Position numbers and translations under genes: made by a program. From assembly GCA_964401615.1 (NCBI GenBank), contig CAYNZF010000066.1:1-10932 (forward strand): DNA of 10,932 nucleotides, given 5' to 3'. This stretch comes from JAXGQD01 sp964401615 (GTDB lineage Bacteria > Bacillota > Clostridia > Saccharofermentanales > Fastidiosipilaceae). Position 1 is the stretch's first letter, and each line of letters starts with the position of its first letter. The notes beneath the pieces were generated by a model. That model saw only the letters and a program-made list of their open reading frames with translations. It was not told where the DNA came from and searched no databases. This document shows positions 1 to 7,231 of the stretch, in pieces.

Positions 1-268
1 CTATTTTCTGGAAGAAGAAGCGCTGGAAAAACACCGGGCCATACACGATCGTTTTGAAACGCAGGTGAAAAATGCCTTGAAATTAAGGGACAGAGCACGT
101 TCCGGTGTAACGCAGGAAAAAATCTCCATCACGCTCTATGATTGGATGCAAAAATATTTGTCCGTGACCCATCGTTATGAGTACATCGATGATATCGAGC
201 TCGATGGACAGACCGGACGGATAAAAGCAGATTACATTGAACGTAAGCTGAGTTTTGAGGCGAAGTGA
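1..268 (+). CDS. 3' end of a gene, possibly hemerythrin-like (partial)
   Basis: An open frame enters from the left edge (first full codon at 2) and ends in TGA at 266-268, giving 88 visible C-terminal residues. The start is outside the window. The visible part is mainly helical and charged. It has a HxxxH pair (visible residues 11 and 15) in the context ALEKHRAIHDRF, then about 30 residues of helix and linker, then DWMQKYLSVTHRYEYI. That spacing resembles the second half of bacteriohemerythrin, where HxxxHxxF is followed by WLxxHIxxxD. In this protein the expected third His is Tyr (visible 52) and the expected Asp is His (visible 57), so di-iron/O2 binding may be altered or lost. A hydrophilic tail of about 25 residues (ELDGQTGRIKADYIERKL) follows. 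The reading frame is convincing; the family assignment is an inference from a short piece and could be another four-helix protein. Confidence 0.45.
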   Translation, partial: YFLEEEALEKHRAIHDRFETQVKNALKLRDRARSGVTQEKISITLYDWMQKYLSVTHRYEYIDDIELDGQTGRIKADYIERKLSFEAK

Positions 269-369
269 GATAAACCAATAAAACAAGCTTTTTTGAAAAG
301 AATTTGAGTTGTTGTTTTCGCAAAAGAGTGCCACAATATCAGTGCAATTTGAATAAGGAGTCGACCAAT

Positions 370-1617
370 ATGTTGTATCCACACATCAAAGAAACCGATC
401 CGGAGACCTACGCAGCGGTCATCGCTGAAATCAGACGTCAAAAAACTAAAATTGAATTAATCGCTTCCGAAAATTTTGTCAGTGAGGCAGTGCTTGAAGC
501 AGCCGGAACACCGCTTACCAACAAGTACGCAGAGGGTTATCCCGGCAAGCGCTATTACGGCGGCTGCGAATATGTTGACGTGGTCGAAAATCTGGCCATA
601 GACAGGATCAAAGAATTGTTTGGTGCCGAACACGCCAATGTGCAGCCCCATTCAGGTGCTCAGGCGAACATGGCGGTGTTTTTGGCGGCCCTCAAGCCGG
701 GGGATAAAATTCTGGGCATGGACTTGAATCATGGTGGGCATTTAACGCACGGCATGTTTAAAAATATTTCCGGAATGTACTTTGAAGCGCATGCATATCA
801 AGTAAAAGCTGAAGATGGCTTGATCGATTACGAGGCTCTGGCACAAAAAGCCCTGGAAGTCATGCCCAGGATGATTATCGCAGGAGCAAGCGCCTATCCT
901 CGTGTTATCGACTTTAAGAAGTTTCGTGAAGTCGCGGATTCGGTCGGTGCTTATTTGTTGGTGGACATGGCCCATATCGCCGGTCTCGTCGCGGCAGGTC
1001 TTCATCCCAGCCCTATTCCTTACGCGGATTTCGTCACCACGACCACGCACAAGACCTTGCGCGGTCCACGCGGCGGTGTGATCATGTGTAAAGCTGAATA
1101 CGCCAAGATGATTGATTCAGCCGTTTTCCCCGGCACACAGGGAGGCCCTTTGATGCATATCATCGCGGCTAAAGCGGTGGCTTTTAAAGAGGCTTTGGAA
1201 CCTGAATTCAAGACTTATCAAGCGCAGATCATCAAAAACGCCAAAGCCCTGGCCGAGGGTCTGATGAAGCGCGGTGTAGAGCTGGTTTCCGGTGGAACAG
1301 ACAACCATTTGATGCTTCTGGATCTGACTAAAACCGGGGTGACCGGTAAAGAACTGCAGATTCGTTTGGATAATGTTGATATCACCGCCAATAAGAACAG
1401 CATCCCCTTTGACCAGGCCAAACCCTTTGTCACCAGCGGTTTGCGAGTCGGCACCGCAGCGGTGACCCAGCGCGGTTTCGTCGAAGCAGATATGGATATA
1501 GTCGCGGAGCTGATTTCTAAAGCACTCTTTGATTATGAAGCTTCCGCTGATGAGATACGGGCCGAAGTCGCCCTGCTCAGTGAGAAATATCCACTCTATC
1601 CCGATTTTGAGATTTGA
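370..1617 (+). CDS. glyA: Serine hydroxymethyltransferase
   Basis: This cytosolic PLP enzyme interconverts serine plus tetrahydrofolate with glycine plus 5,10-methylene-tetrahydrofolate, the main source of one-carbon units. The 415-residue product is the usual bacterial length. Family signatures are clear: IELIASENFVS near residues 28-38, YAEGYPGKRYYGGC at 53-66, the cofactor-contacting VDMAHIAGLVAAG at 198-210, and the PLP-lysine motif TTTTHKTLRGPRGG with the Schiff-base lysine at 228. An in-frame TTG at 304 would add 22 unrelated residues. The ATG at 370 is preferred because AAGGAG lies at 355-360, nine bases upstream, and the protein then begins at the expected place (MLYPHIKETDPETY). It is followed directly by rarA, whose earliest possible start overlaps the glyA stop, so the two are probably co-transcribed. 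I found no clear promoter or terminator in the 100 bases before it. The identification is secure. Confidence 0.97.
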   Translation: MLYPHIKETDPETYAAVIAEIRRQKTKIELIASENFVSEAVLEAAGTPLTNKYAEGYPGKRYYGGCEYVDVVENLAIDRIKELFGAEHANVQPHSGAQANMAVFLAALKPGDKILGMDLNHGGHLTHGMFKNISGMYFEAHAYQVKAEDGLIDYEALAQKALEVMPRMIIAGASAYPRVIDFKKFREVADSVGAYLLVDMAHIAGLVAAGLHPSPIPYADFVTTTTHKTLRGPRGGVIMCKAEYAKMIDSAVFPGTQGGPLMHIIAAKAVAFKEALEPEFKTYQAQIIKNAKALAEGLMKRGVELVSGGTDNHLMLLDLTKTGVTGKELQIRLDNVDITANKNSIPFDQAKPFVTSGLRVGTAAVTQRGFVEADMDIVAELISKALFDYEASADEIRAEVALLSEKYPLYPDFEI

Positions 1618-1625
1618 ACGATGCC

Positions 1626-2999
1626 ATGAGCACAGCTAAAATCACCGTGAATCCTAATCATGAGACGCCATCCGAGCAGCCCTTGGCTTATCGCATGGCG
1701 CCTCGTCATTTAGATGAAGTGGTCGGGCAGCAGGATTTACTCGCAGCGGGTAAACTCTTTCGTCGCATGATCGAGGCAGATCGCCTGCGTTCCATCATTT
1801 TATGGGGCCCCCCCGGCACAGGTAAAACTTCGCTTGCGCGGGTTATCGCGGCCCGCTCGAACATGAAATTTATTAAGGTCAACGCAGTCACATCCGGGGT
1901 CGCTGAGCTCAAAGGGATCATCGCCGACGCGCAGAATCTGCTGCTTACTCCTCAGGGCAGGGTGTTGCTCTTCATCGACGAAATCCATCGTTTTAACAAG
2001 GCGCAGCAGGACTTGCTTTTGCCACAGGTAGAAGATGGTACTCTGGTCCTGATCGGGGCAACCACTGAAAATCCTTTCTTTGAAGTCAACAAAGCGCTGA
2101 TCTCTCGTTCAACGGTTTTTCAGCTGCAGGCATTAAGCACAAGTGATGTATATATTTTGCTCGAAAGGGCGAGCCGGGACCCGGAGCGTGGCCTGGGACG
2201 CCTGCCGCTGCAGTTCGAGGAGGGTTGTCTGCTGCGTTTGGCCGATCTGAGCAACGGGGACGCACGGCAAGGGTTGAACGCCCTGGAACTGGCCGCTCTG
2301 ACGACACCGGCAGGGGTTGACGGACAGATCCATATCAGTTTGAAAACCGTCGCCGAATGCATCCAAAACCGCAGTTTGGCCTATGATTCCTCAGGTGAAA
2401 GCCACTATGACAACATTTCCGCTTTCATCAAATCCATGCGCGGCTCAGACCCGGATGCCGCTGTCTTTTATTTAGCCAGAGCTTTACACGGTGGGGAAGA
2501 TATTGAATTTTTAGCCAGACGCATTCTGGTGGCCGCAGCCGAAGATGTGGGTATGGCCAATCCTGTGGCCTTGCAAGTAGCCATGGCCTGCTATGACGCC
2601 GTGCGGGTATTGGGTATGCCGGAAGCCCGCATCCCGCTGGCTGAAGCCGCCGTCATGGTCGCGACTTCTCCCAAATCCAATTCCGCGTATGTGGCCATAG
2701 ATGCTGCACTGGCCGATGTGCGTAAACGCAGGACCGGAGAAATTCCTATGCACCTCAGAAATCCCGTCGCAGAAGGACTGGCCAAGCTCGGATACGGTAA
2801 AGAATATAAATATCCCCATGATTATCCCGGTCACATTGTCGCGCAGCAATATTTACCGGACGAAATTGTCGGTACGGTGTATTACGAGCCCTCGGCCAAT
2901 GGTTACGAAGGAAAAATCAAAACGTGGCTGGAAGAAAAACGTCGTAAAATCGAGCTGGGCGAAGCGCAGCCGACGAAATCCGCCACCACGGACAGTTAG
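1626..2999 (+). CDS. rarA: Replication-associated recombination protein A (AAA+ ATPase)
   Basis: RarA/MgsA is a cytosolic AAA+ ATPase of the clamp-loader clade that acts at stalled replication forks with SSB and the replisome. Counting from an in-frame TTG at 1614 (461 residues), the sequence shows the RarA-specific start of the ATPase core (LAYRMAPRHLDEVVGQ), Walker A GPPGTGKT at 65-72, Walker B LLFIDEIHRFNKAQQD at 118-133, sensor 1 IGATTENP at 147-154, and the SR arginine-finger region at 164-165. The C-terminal half has the RarA helical and tetramerisation signatures, such as AAEDVGMANP and KRRTGEIPMHLRNP. The length is typical. TTG at 1614 overlaps the glyA stop (TTGA); ATG at 1626 is eight bases after it. 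Neither has a good ribosome binding site, so translation is probably coupled to glyA; I chose ATG. The TAG stop is two bases from the end of the convergent gene. Confidence 0.95.
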   Translation: MSTAKITVNPNHETPSEQPLAYRMAPRHLDEVVGQQDLLAAGKLFRRMIEADRLRSIILWGPPGTGKTSLARVIAARSNMKFIKVNAVTSGVAELKGIIADAQNLLLTPQGRVLLFIDEIHRFNKAQQDLLLPQVEDGTLVLIGATTENPFFEVNKALISRSTVFQLQALSTSDVYILLERASRDPERGLGRLPLQFEEGCLLRLADLSNGDARQGLNALELAALTTPAGVDGQIHISLKTVAECIQNRSLAYDSSGESHYDNISAFIKSMRGSDPDAAVFYLARALHGGEDIEFLARRILVAAAEDVGMANPVALQVAMACYDAVRVLGMPEARIPLAEAAVMVATSPKSNSAYVAIDAALADVRKRRTGEIPMHLRNPVAEGLAKLGYGKEYKYPHDYPGHIVAQQYLPDEIVGTVYYEPSANGYEGKIKTWLEEKRRKIELGEAQPTKSATTDS

Positions 3000-3001
3000 T
3001 C

Positions 3002-3877
3002 TCAGTCCAAATAAAGAAACTGTGGTTTTCGCTCTTTAAACCAGCTTATTCGCTTGACTCCGTTCTTGTGGAGTAGTTTAGCGCTTTCTTCAAACAAGCG
3101 CCCTACAGTGCCGTTTTCATGCGAATCCGAAGACAATGAGACGAGTTCACCCCCCAAATCAAGGTAGCGCTTAATAATGCGTTCATCAATGAAGCCCGGA
3201 TCAGGCAAGCCGCTGTTGAGCTTCGAATAGCGAAAACGCGTATTGATTTCCAGTGCAATGTCACGCTCAGCCATGGCTTTAAACAAGGCATCGAACTCAT
3301 CCGGAAAATCATCATAATAAAGCTGCACATCTTTGTATTTCGCATAACGAACAACATAATCGAAATGGCCCAGAACATTGAACCTGAGGTCGGATTGAGC
3401 TAATTGCAAAAGCTGCATCATCCAGGCACGGTAAGCTTCTGCTTTGTTCTGCTCGTAAAATTCGCGGTTAAAATACAAATCAACTCCGTCCATGAAATGA
3501 ATCGAAGCGATGACCTGATCGAAGGGCCAGTTTTGCAGTAAATTCTGATAAAACGGCACAAGATAATCCGCGTAGCCCAGTTCAACCCCAATCAGAACTT
3601 GAGTTTTTTCGGGCGTTAACGAACGCTTTTGTTTCAGCGGCAGCAGCTCGGCAAAATACTCCTCGAGCGGAAAAATCCATTCACCCTCAGCGGGTTGTTC
3701 ACCATAGGCAGAGACATATCGCTCGAGTTGACCGGACACCCCGTCCTTGTCGTAATGATCTGTTAAACAAATCGCTCCAAAATTCTTACGATCTGCCTCG
3801 AGCAGTAATTCAGCCAGCGGCCTTTTGGCATCCAGAGAAAATTCCCGGCTGTGACAATGTGTTTCATTCCACCTCAT
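3002..3877 (-). CDS. PHP-domain phosphoesterase, histidinol-phosphatase type
   Basis: This is a metal-dependent PHP-superfamily hydrolase of 291 residues, most like the HisJ/HisK histidinol-phosphatases that make L-histidinol in histidine biosynthesis. Candidate metal ligands lie in the expected order: THCHS (His7, His9), LTDHYD (Asp40, His41), GVELGY (Glu99), IASIHFMDG (His127), LGHFDYV (His171) and LSSDSHENG (Asp251, His253). The pairing of a SIHF(M/I)DG segment with a GHFDYVxRY segment is characteristic of that subgroup. The frame is open for 13 codons upstream, but the ATG at 3877 is preferred. AGGAG (complement of 3885-3889) is seven bases upstream, and the protein then begins just before the HxH motif, as in the family. 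No other his genes are present, so the substrate is inferred from similarity; a general phosphoesterase remains possible. The gene converges on rarA with no terminator between them. Confidence 0.85.
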   Translation of the reverse strand: MRWNETHCHSREFSLDAKRPLAELLLEADRKNFGAICLTDHYDKDGVSGQLERYVSAYGEQPAEGEWIFPLEEYFAELLPLKQKRSLTPEKTQVLIGVELGYADYLVPFYQNLLQNWPFDQVIASIHFMDGVDLYFNREFYEQNKAEAYRAWMMQLLQLAQSDLRFNVLGHFDYVVRYAKYKDVQLYYDDFPDEFDALFKAMAERDIALEINTRFRYSKLNSGLPDPGFIDERIIKRYLDLGGELVSLSSDSHENGTVGRLFEESAKLLHKNGVKRISWFKERKPQFLYLD

Positions 3878-3902
3878 GCTTAAGCTCCTAACTGTTGGAT
3901 GC

Positions 3903-3931
3903 GGGACAATCCGCAACTGTTACCCTATAAT
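3903..3931 (+). promoter_or_regulatory. Sigma-A-type promoter for the M18 aminopeptidase
   Basis: A perfect TATAAT lies at 3926-3931, with GGGACA (four of six consensus bases) at 3903-3908 and a 17-base spacer. Transcription would start near 3938, about 45 bases before the aminopeptidase ATG. The -10 element is shared with the opposing promoter. Confidence 0.6.
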
Positions 3932-3955
3932 AGCAAATATATTTCAAAATTTGAA
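3927..3955 (-). promoter_or_regulatory. Opposing promoter for the PHP phosphoesterase
   Basis: On the minus strand TATTAT (complement of 3927-3932) is preceded after 17 bases by TTCAAA (complement of 3950-3955). These match five and four of six consensus bases. The -10 overlaps all but one base of the plus-strand TATAAT, so the two genes may be driven from one nearly symmetrical core. This is inferred from sequence only. Confidence 0.4.
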
Positions 3956-3956
3956 A
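3942..3956. repeat. 15-base palindrome in the divergent promoter region
   Basis: TTTCAAA at 3942-3948 and TTTGAAA at 3950-3956 form a perfect inverted repeat around a single A. It lies just downstream of the predicted aminopeptidase transcription start and covers the -35 of the opposing promoter, a position suited to an operator. Its AT-rich composition means it could also be chance. Confidence 0.4.
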
Positions 3957-3982
3957 AATGAATTGGAGCGGGAGAAGTGTAC

Positions 3983-5416
3983 ATGCAGAGCAAAGTACTA
4001 AAAGGCAATAGGAAGAACAGCAAGAAAAACAAAGACGATTTTACTGCTAAGTTTCCGCTGCTGGCGGATTTTTATGATACAGAACAAAAAGAAATGGCTT
4101 TTGCCTTCAATGAGGAGTACAAAAATTTTCTCAATCTGGCCAAAACCGAGCGTGAAGCCGTGCAGATCACCGTTGAAGCGGCTGAAGAACTGGGTTTCGC
4201 AGCCTTGCGTGAGCAGACGCAGCTCAGTCCGGGCATGAAGGTTTACCACAGCATCAAGGGTAAAGGACTTGTATTGGCAGTCATTGGAAAAAGACCGCTG
4301 TCAGAAGGTTTTCGCATTCTCGGAGCTCACGTGGACTCACCGCGGCTTGATCTCAAACCCATGCCCCTGGTGGAGGACAAAGATCTCGTTTATTTCAAAA
4401 CCCACTACTATGGCGGTATAAAGAAGTACCAATGGGCATCCGTCCCTCTGGCGCTGCACGGTGTTGTCACGCGAGAAGACGGCAGCCGAGTCGAAATCAC
4501 AGTGGGTGAAGCAGGAGACGATCCTCAATTTCTTATCACTGATTTGTTAATTCATTTAAGTGCTGAGCAGATGGGTAAAAAGGCCAGTGAAATCATCCCC
4601 GGTGAGGCATTGAACATTATTATCGGAGCCAGCGCGATAGATGAAAACTCGAAATCGCGTTTCAAGCTGGAGACTTTGCGCCTCTTGAATTCACAATACG
4701 GAATCACTGAACGTGATTTGGCCACTGCGGAAATTTGCGCGGTGCCGGCTTACAAGTCAGTGGATATTGGTTTTGACCGCATGATGGTTGGTTCTTACGG
4801 ACATGATGACCGCGTGTGTGCCTATCCGGCCATCCAGGCCGTGTTCAGTGTTGATAAACCCGAACATACTGTTATGACATTGCTTACAGACAAAGAAGAA
4901 GTCGGCTCTGAAGGTAATACCGGTGCTGCTTCGCGCCTGTACGAAAATGTTCTGCTGGAAATTTATTCCAAACTAAACAAAAAAGTATCTGATATGGATT
5001 TTAGACTATGTCTGGAAAGTTCGGCCATGCTGTCAACAGATGTCACAAATGCCCTGGATCCCAATTTTACTTCAGTGTCCGATGAAAAAAACGAGCATCT
5101 TCTGGGTCACGGACTCGGGATCATCAAATATTCAGGCTCTCGCGGGAAGAGCGGTGCCAGTGACGCCAATGCGGAGTTTTTATCTGCCGTGACCAGGCTC
5201 TTCGATCGTGAAAAAATACAATGGCAGATCGGTGAAATGGGCAAAGTCGACGCAGGGGGCGGTGGAACCATCGCGAAACATTTTGCCAATCTCGGAATGG
5301 AGGTCCTGGACTGTGGTGTTCCGGTTCTTTCTATGCATGCGCCTTTTGAGTTGGTACACAAGTACGATGTCTACGAAACCTATCGTGCCTACAAATGTTT
5401 CATAGAGAAGTTCTGA
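3983..5416 (+). CDS. M18-family zinc aminopeptidase
   Basis: This is a cytosolic dinuclear-zinc exopeptidase that removes N-terminal residues from peptides, probably in peptide recycling. The 477-residue protein matches the M18 (aspartyl aminopeptidase/ApeA-like) family throughout. GAHVDSPRLDLKP holds the first zinc His (His116). FDRMMVGSYGHDDRVCAYP around 264-282 holds the bridging Asp (Asp275 or 276). TDKEEVGSEGNTG holds the catalytic Glu pair (305-306). STDVTNALDPN carries the second-site Asp (Asp353), and SMHAPFELVHKYD holds the last zinc His (His452). The N-terminus is lysine-rich (residues 4-17). GTG at 3977 and ATG at 3983 are both possible because two GGAG sequences (3965 and 3971) sit eight bases before each; I chose ATG. 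It has its own promoter and faces away from the PHP gene. Substrate preference cannot be read from the sequence. Confidence 0.93.
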   Translation: MQSKVLKGNRKNSKKNKDDFTAKFPLLADFYDTEQKEMAFAFNEEYKNFLNLAKTEREAVQITVEAAEELGFAALREQTQLSPGMKVYHSIKGKGLVLAVIGKRPLSEGFRILGAHVDSPRLDLKPMPLVEDKDLVYFKTHYYGGIKKYQWASVPLALHGVVTREDGSRVEITVGEAGDDPQFLITDLLIHLSAEQMGKKASEIIPGEALNIIIGASAIDENSKSRFKLETLRLLNSQYGITERDLATAEICAVPAYKSVDIGFDRMMVGSYGHDDRVCAYPAIQAVFSVDKPEHTVMTLLTDKEEVGSEGNTGAASRLYENVLLEIYSKLNKKVSDMDFRLCLESSAMLSTDVTNALDPNFTSVSDEKNEHLLGHGLGIIKYSGSRGKSGASDANAEFLSAVTRLFDREKIQWQIGEMGKVDAGGGGTIAKHFANLGMEVLDCGVPVLSMHAPFELVHKYDVYETYRAYKCFIEKF

Positions 5417-5429
5417 TGTTCAAATCTTA

Positions 5430-5438
5430 TGCTAAAAT
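5430..5438 (+). promoter_or_regulatory. Candidate extended -10 promoter for the small membrane protein
   Basis: TGCTAAAAT is a TGn extended -10 element whose hexamer TAAAAT matches five of six consensus bases. It lies 40 bases before the ATG at 5478, in the 61-base gap after the aminopeptidase stop. No good -35 is present at 16-18 bases. Read-through from the aminopeptidase promoter is equally possible, because no terminator is visible between the genes. Confidence 0.3.
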
Positions 5439-5477
5439 GTACAAGATAAGATCTGAATTTAGAGTAGGGATGTCTAC

Positions 5478-6107
5478 ATGAAGAAAACGACCAGTATCGA
5501 TCCGGAAGCCAATTCTTCAGAGGAACAAGTCAAGACGGTGCCCATAGGGAGAGTACCGGTGACTGAGCCTGTAGATCTTCCGCCCGCGCCCGGCCAGAGT
5601 CCGGTCAGGACTGCGGCCGCACCGAGTCCAGCAGGCGTGCAGAGCCCGGTGGCTGCTCAGGTCCCCAAGCCGCGCGCTCATGCCTTGCAGGGGCAGGTCA
5701 AAAAAACGTCTATAGAAGAGCGGGTCAAACAGATTCAAGCTCAACGCGCGAAACAAAAGGAACCCGCCGATCTCAAGGCGATTTTTGACAATGTGCTCAT
5801 TCAATTGAAGGCTTTTGCCACTACGCTTATCAAGGGTAAACCGAACGTTTCGAAATCAGCCAAAGACTTTCCCATCAACAGGAATATCGTGGGGCGCATG
5901 AAACGCTACGGACCGGCTAAAGTGTATCGTTTAAAGGGTTACACGACCGTCGGGCGAGTGAAGAAAAAACGCAGCCGCGACTTGCTGAAAAAGCAGCGTA
6001 ACCGCTTGATCTTCCTGGTAATTTTGGCCATCTTCTTACTGGTTTTGTTTTTTACGATCGATCCCATACCCACCATCAGGCAGTTTCTGTTTAATATCGG
6101 TTATTGA
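5478..6107 (+). CDS. Basic, Pro/Ala-rich single-pass membrane protein of unknown function
   Basis: I do not recognise this 209-residue protein. Residues 1-70 are low-complexity and rich in Pro, Ala, Val and Gln, and are probably disordered. Residues 75-130 are predicted helical and basic (SIEERVKQIQAQRAKQKE). Residues 140-176 are strongly positive (KKKRSRDLLKKQRNR). A hydrophobic stretch at about 177-193 (LIFLVILAIFLLVLFF) forms one transmembrane helix, leaving a 16-residue tail ending NIGY. The charge before the helix predicts a cytoplasmic N-terminus with the C-terminus outside, a tail-anchor-like layout. There is no signal peptide, cysteine motif or recognisable domain. AGGGA at 5466-5470 is seven bases before the ATG. 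The proteins on both sides give no clear functional link. Its layout could suit a membrane tether or a cell-envelope/division accessory protein, but that is a guess. Confidence 0.8.
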   Translation: MKKTTSIDPEANSSEEQVKTVPIGRVPVTEPVDLPPAPGQSPVRTAAAPSPAGVQSPVAAQVPKPRAHALQGQVKKTSIEERVKQIQAQRAKQKEPADLKAIFDNVLIQLKAFATTLIKGKPNVSKSAKDFPINRNIVGRMKRYGPAKVYRLKGYTTVGRVKKKRSRDLLKKQRNRLIFLVILAIFLLVLFFTIDPIPTIRQFLFNIGY

Positions 6108-6134
6108 TGCCGGTACCTAGAAATCAATTAGTGC

Positions 6135-6160
6135 AAAGCCGCGGACTCTCCGCGGCTTTT
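6135..6160. terminator. Bidirectional Rho-independent terminator
   Basis: AAAGCCGCGGA (6135-6145) and TCCGCGGCTTT (6149-6159) form a perfect 11-bp, GC-rich stem with a CTC loop, ending in a short T run (6157-6160). It lies between two convergent genes, 28 bases after the membrane-protein stop. The recombinase stop codon (complement of 6159-6161) overlaps its edge, so it probably serves both transcripts. Confidence 0.75.
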
Positions 6161-7190
6161 AATCGTTCAGCCCGGCTTTGCTTCTTTCACCGGCCAAGGG
6201 GTTTTTTTCAACCGCTTCATGTAAATGAGCGTCGTCGACGTGTGTGTATATTTCGGTCGTTGAAACTGAACTGTGGCCGAGAATTTGTTGTAACAAGCGG
6301 ATATCCACTCGGCCGTATTGATACATCAGTGTCGCCGCTGTGTGTCTTAATTTGTGCGTGCTGTATTTCGTGCTGTCCAGGCCTGCGGACTTGAGGCTGT
6401 TTTTGATCATGCGCTGTATGCTGGCGTTGGCCAGTCGATTGCCCTGGCGGCTGATGAACAAAAACGGTTTAGCGGCTGCTTTTACTCCGCGAACCGGACG
6501 AACGGCCAGGTAATCGTTGATGGCATCGATGCAGGCACCGTTGAGATAAACCGTGCGCTCTTTATTTCCTTTGCCGATTACACGCAAACGATCCTCCTGG
6601 ATGTCCTGACAGCGGATGGAGGAAAGCTCTGAGAGCCTGAGCCCGCAGTTTAGAAAAAGGGTCAGAATGCAATAATCACGTTCCGGAAATTGTTCGCCCA
6701 CACGGGTCCCTGCCTGCAGCAAAGTCTTGCTTTCTTCCAGACTAAGATGTTTGGGTAGACGTTTCAATTGTTTGGGACTTTCCAGTTCCTGTACCGGATT
6801 TAATTCAAAGAGCTTTTTCTTATGGACGATGTATTTGAAAAAAGCACGGAGCGCAGCGACTTTACGGGCTCGATTGGCTGGCCCTGCTTTGCGTTCGCGA
6901 GTCAGCCAGGTCAGAAAACCATAGCAGTCGGTGAGCGTTATTTCTTTCAAAAAAACGACATCGATGTCGCTTATTTCGATAACGTCCAGATTGAGTCCGC
7001 GTCCGGAACGTGTTTGTTTGATGTAACGGAAAAACAAAATCAAGTCATAGCGATATTCTTTGGTCGTAAGAGGCTGCCGTCCCAAAATCACTTCCATGTA
7101 GGTCAAAAATTCGGACAAAAGAGGGAAGAGGAGCAGTTCTTGAACGTGCTGCTCCGCCTGGGTCCGTGATTTTTCCCTAGCATTTGTCAT
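6159..7190 (-). CDS. Tyrosine recombinase, XerC/XerD-like
   Basis: This is a site-specific tyrosine recombinase of 343 residues. The N-terminal SAM-like core-binding domain covers about 25-125 and the catalytic domain about 145-325. The catalytic set is complete: Arg185 in NCGLRLSELSSIR, Lys207 in VIGKGNKERTV, His279 and Arg282 in STHKLRHTAATL, His306 in QILGHSSVSTT, and nucleophile Tyr315 in TEIYTHV. This matches Xer proteins that resolve chromosome dimers at dif. It is about 40 residues longer than typical XerC/XerD, through an N-terminal extension and a short C-terminal tail. The ATG at 7190 is supported by GAGGTGA (complement of 7200-7206) nine bases upstream. No excisionase, phage genes, att-like direct repeats or tRNA are nearby, which favours a housekeeping Xer over a mobile integrase. 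Whether it is XerC, XerD or a paralogue cannot be settled here. Confidence 0.9.
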   Translation of the reverse strand: MTNAREKSRTQAEQHVQELLLFPLLSEFLTYMEVILGRQPLTTKEYRYDLILFFRYIKQTRSGRGLNLDVIEISDIDVVFLKEITLTDCYGFLTWLTRERKAGPANRARKVAALRAFFKYIVHKKKLFELNPVQELESPKQLKRLPKHLSLEESKTLLQAGTRVGEQFPERDYCILTLFLNCGLRLSELSSIRCQDIQEDRLRVIGKGNKERTVYLNGACIDAINDYLAVRPVRGVKAAAKPFLFISRQGNRLANASIQRMIKNSLKSAGLDSTKYSTHKLRHTAATLMYQYGRVDIRLLQQILGHSSVSTTEIYTHVDDAHLHEAVEKNPLAGERSKAGLND

Positions 7191-7231
7191 GATTTATTTT
7201 CACCTCAAAGATTTATTCTCGTTTATGACTA

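Noticed and set aside
312..340. Possible promoter before glyA (TTGTTT and AATATC, 17 bases apart)
   Set aside because: The -10 matches only three of six consensus bases. This is not enough to list, so the glyA promoter remains unassigned.
304..369. TTG at 304 as the start of glyA
   Set aside because: It would add 22 residues not found in the family, and the ATG at 370 has an excellent AAGGAG at the right distance.
3081..3101. Small inverted repeat GCGCTT...AAGCGC as a possible rarA terminator
   Set aside because: The stem is only six base pairs with no T tract after it, and it lies inside the PHP coding sequence.
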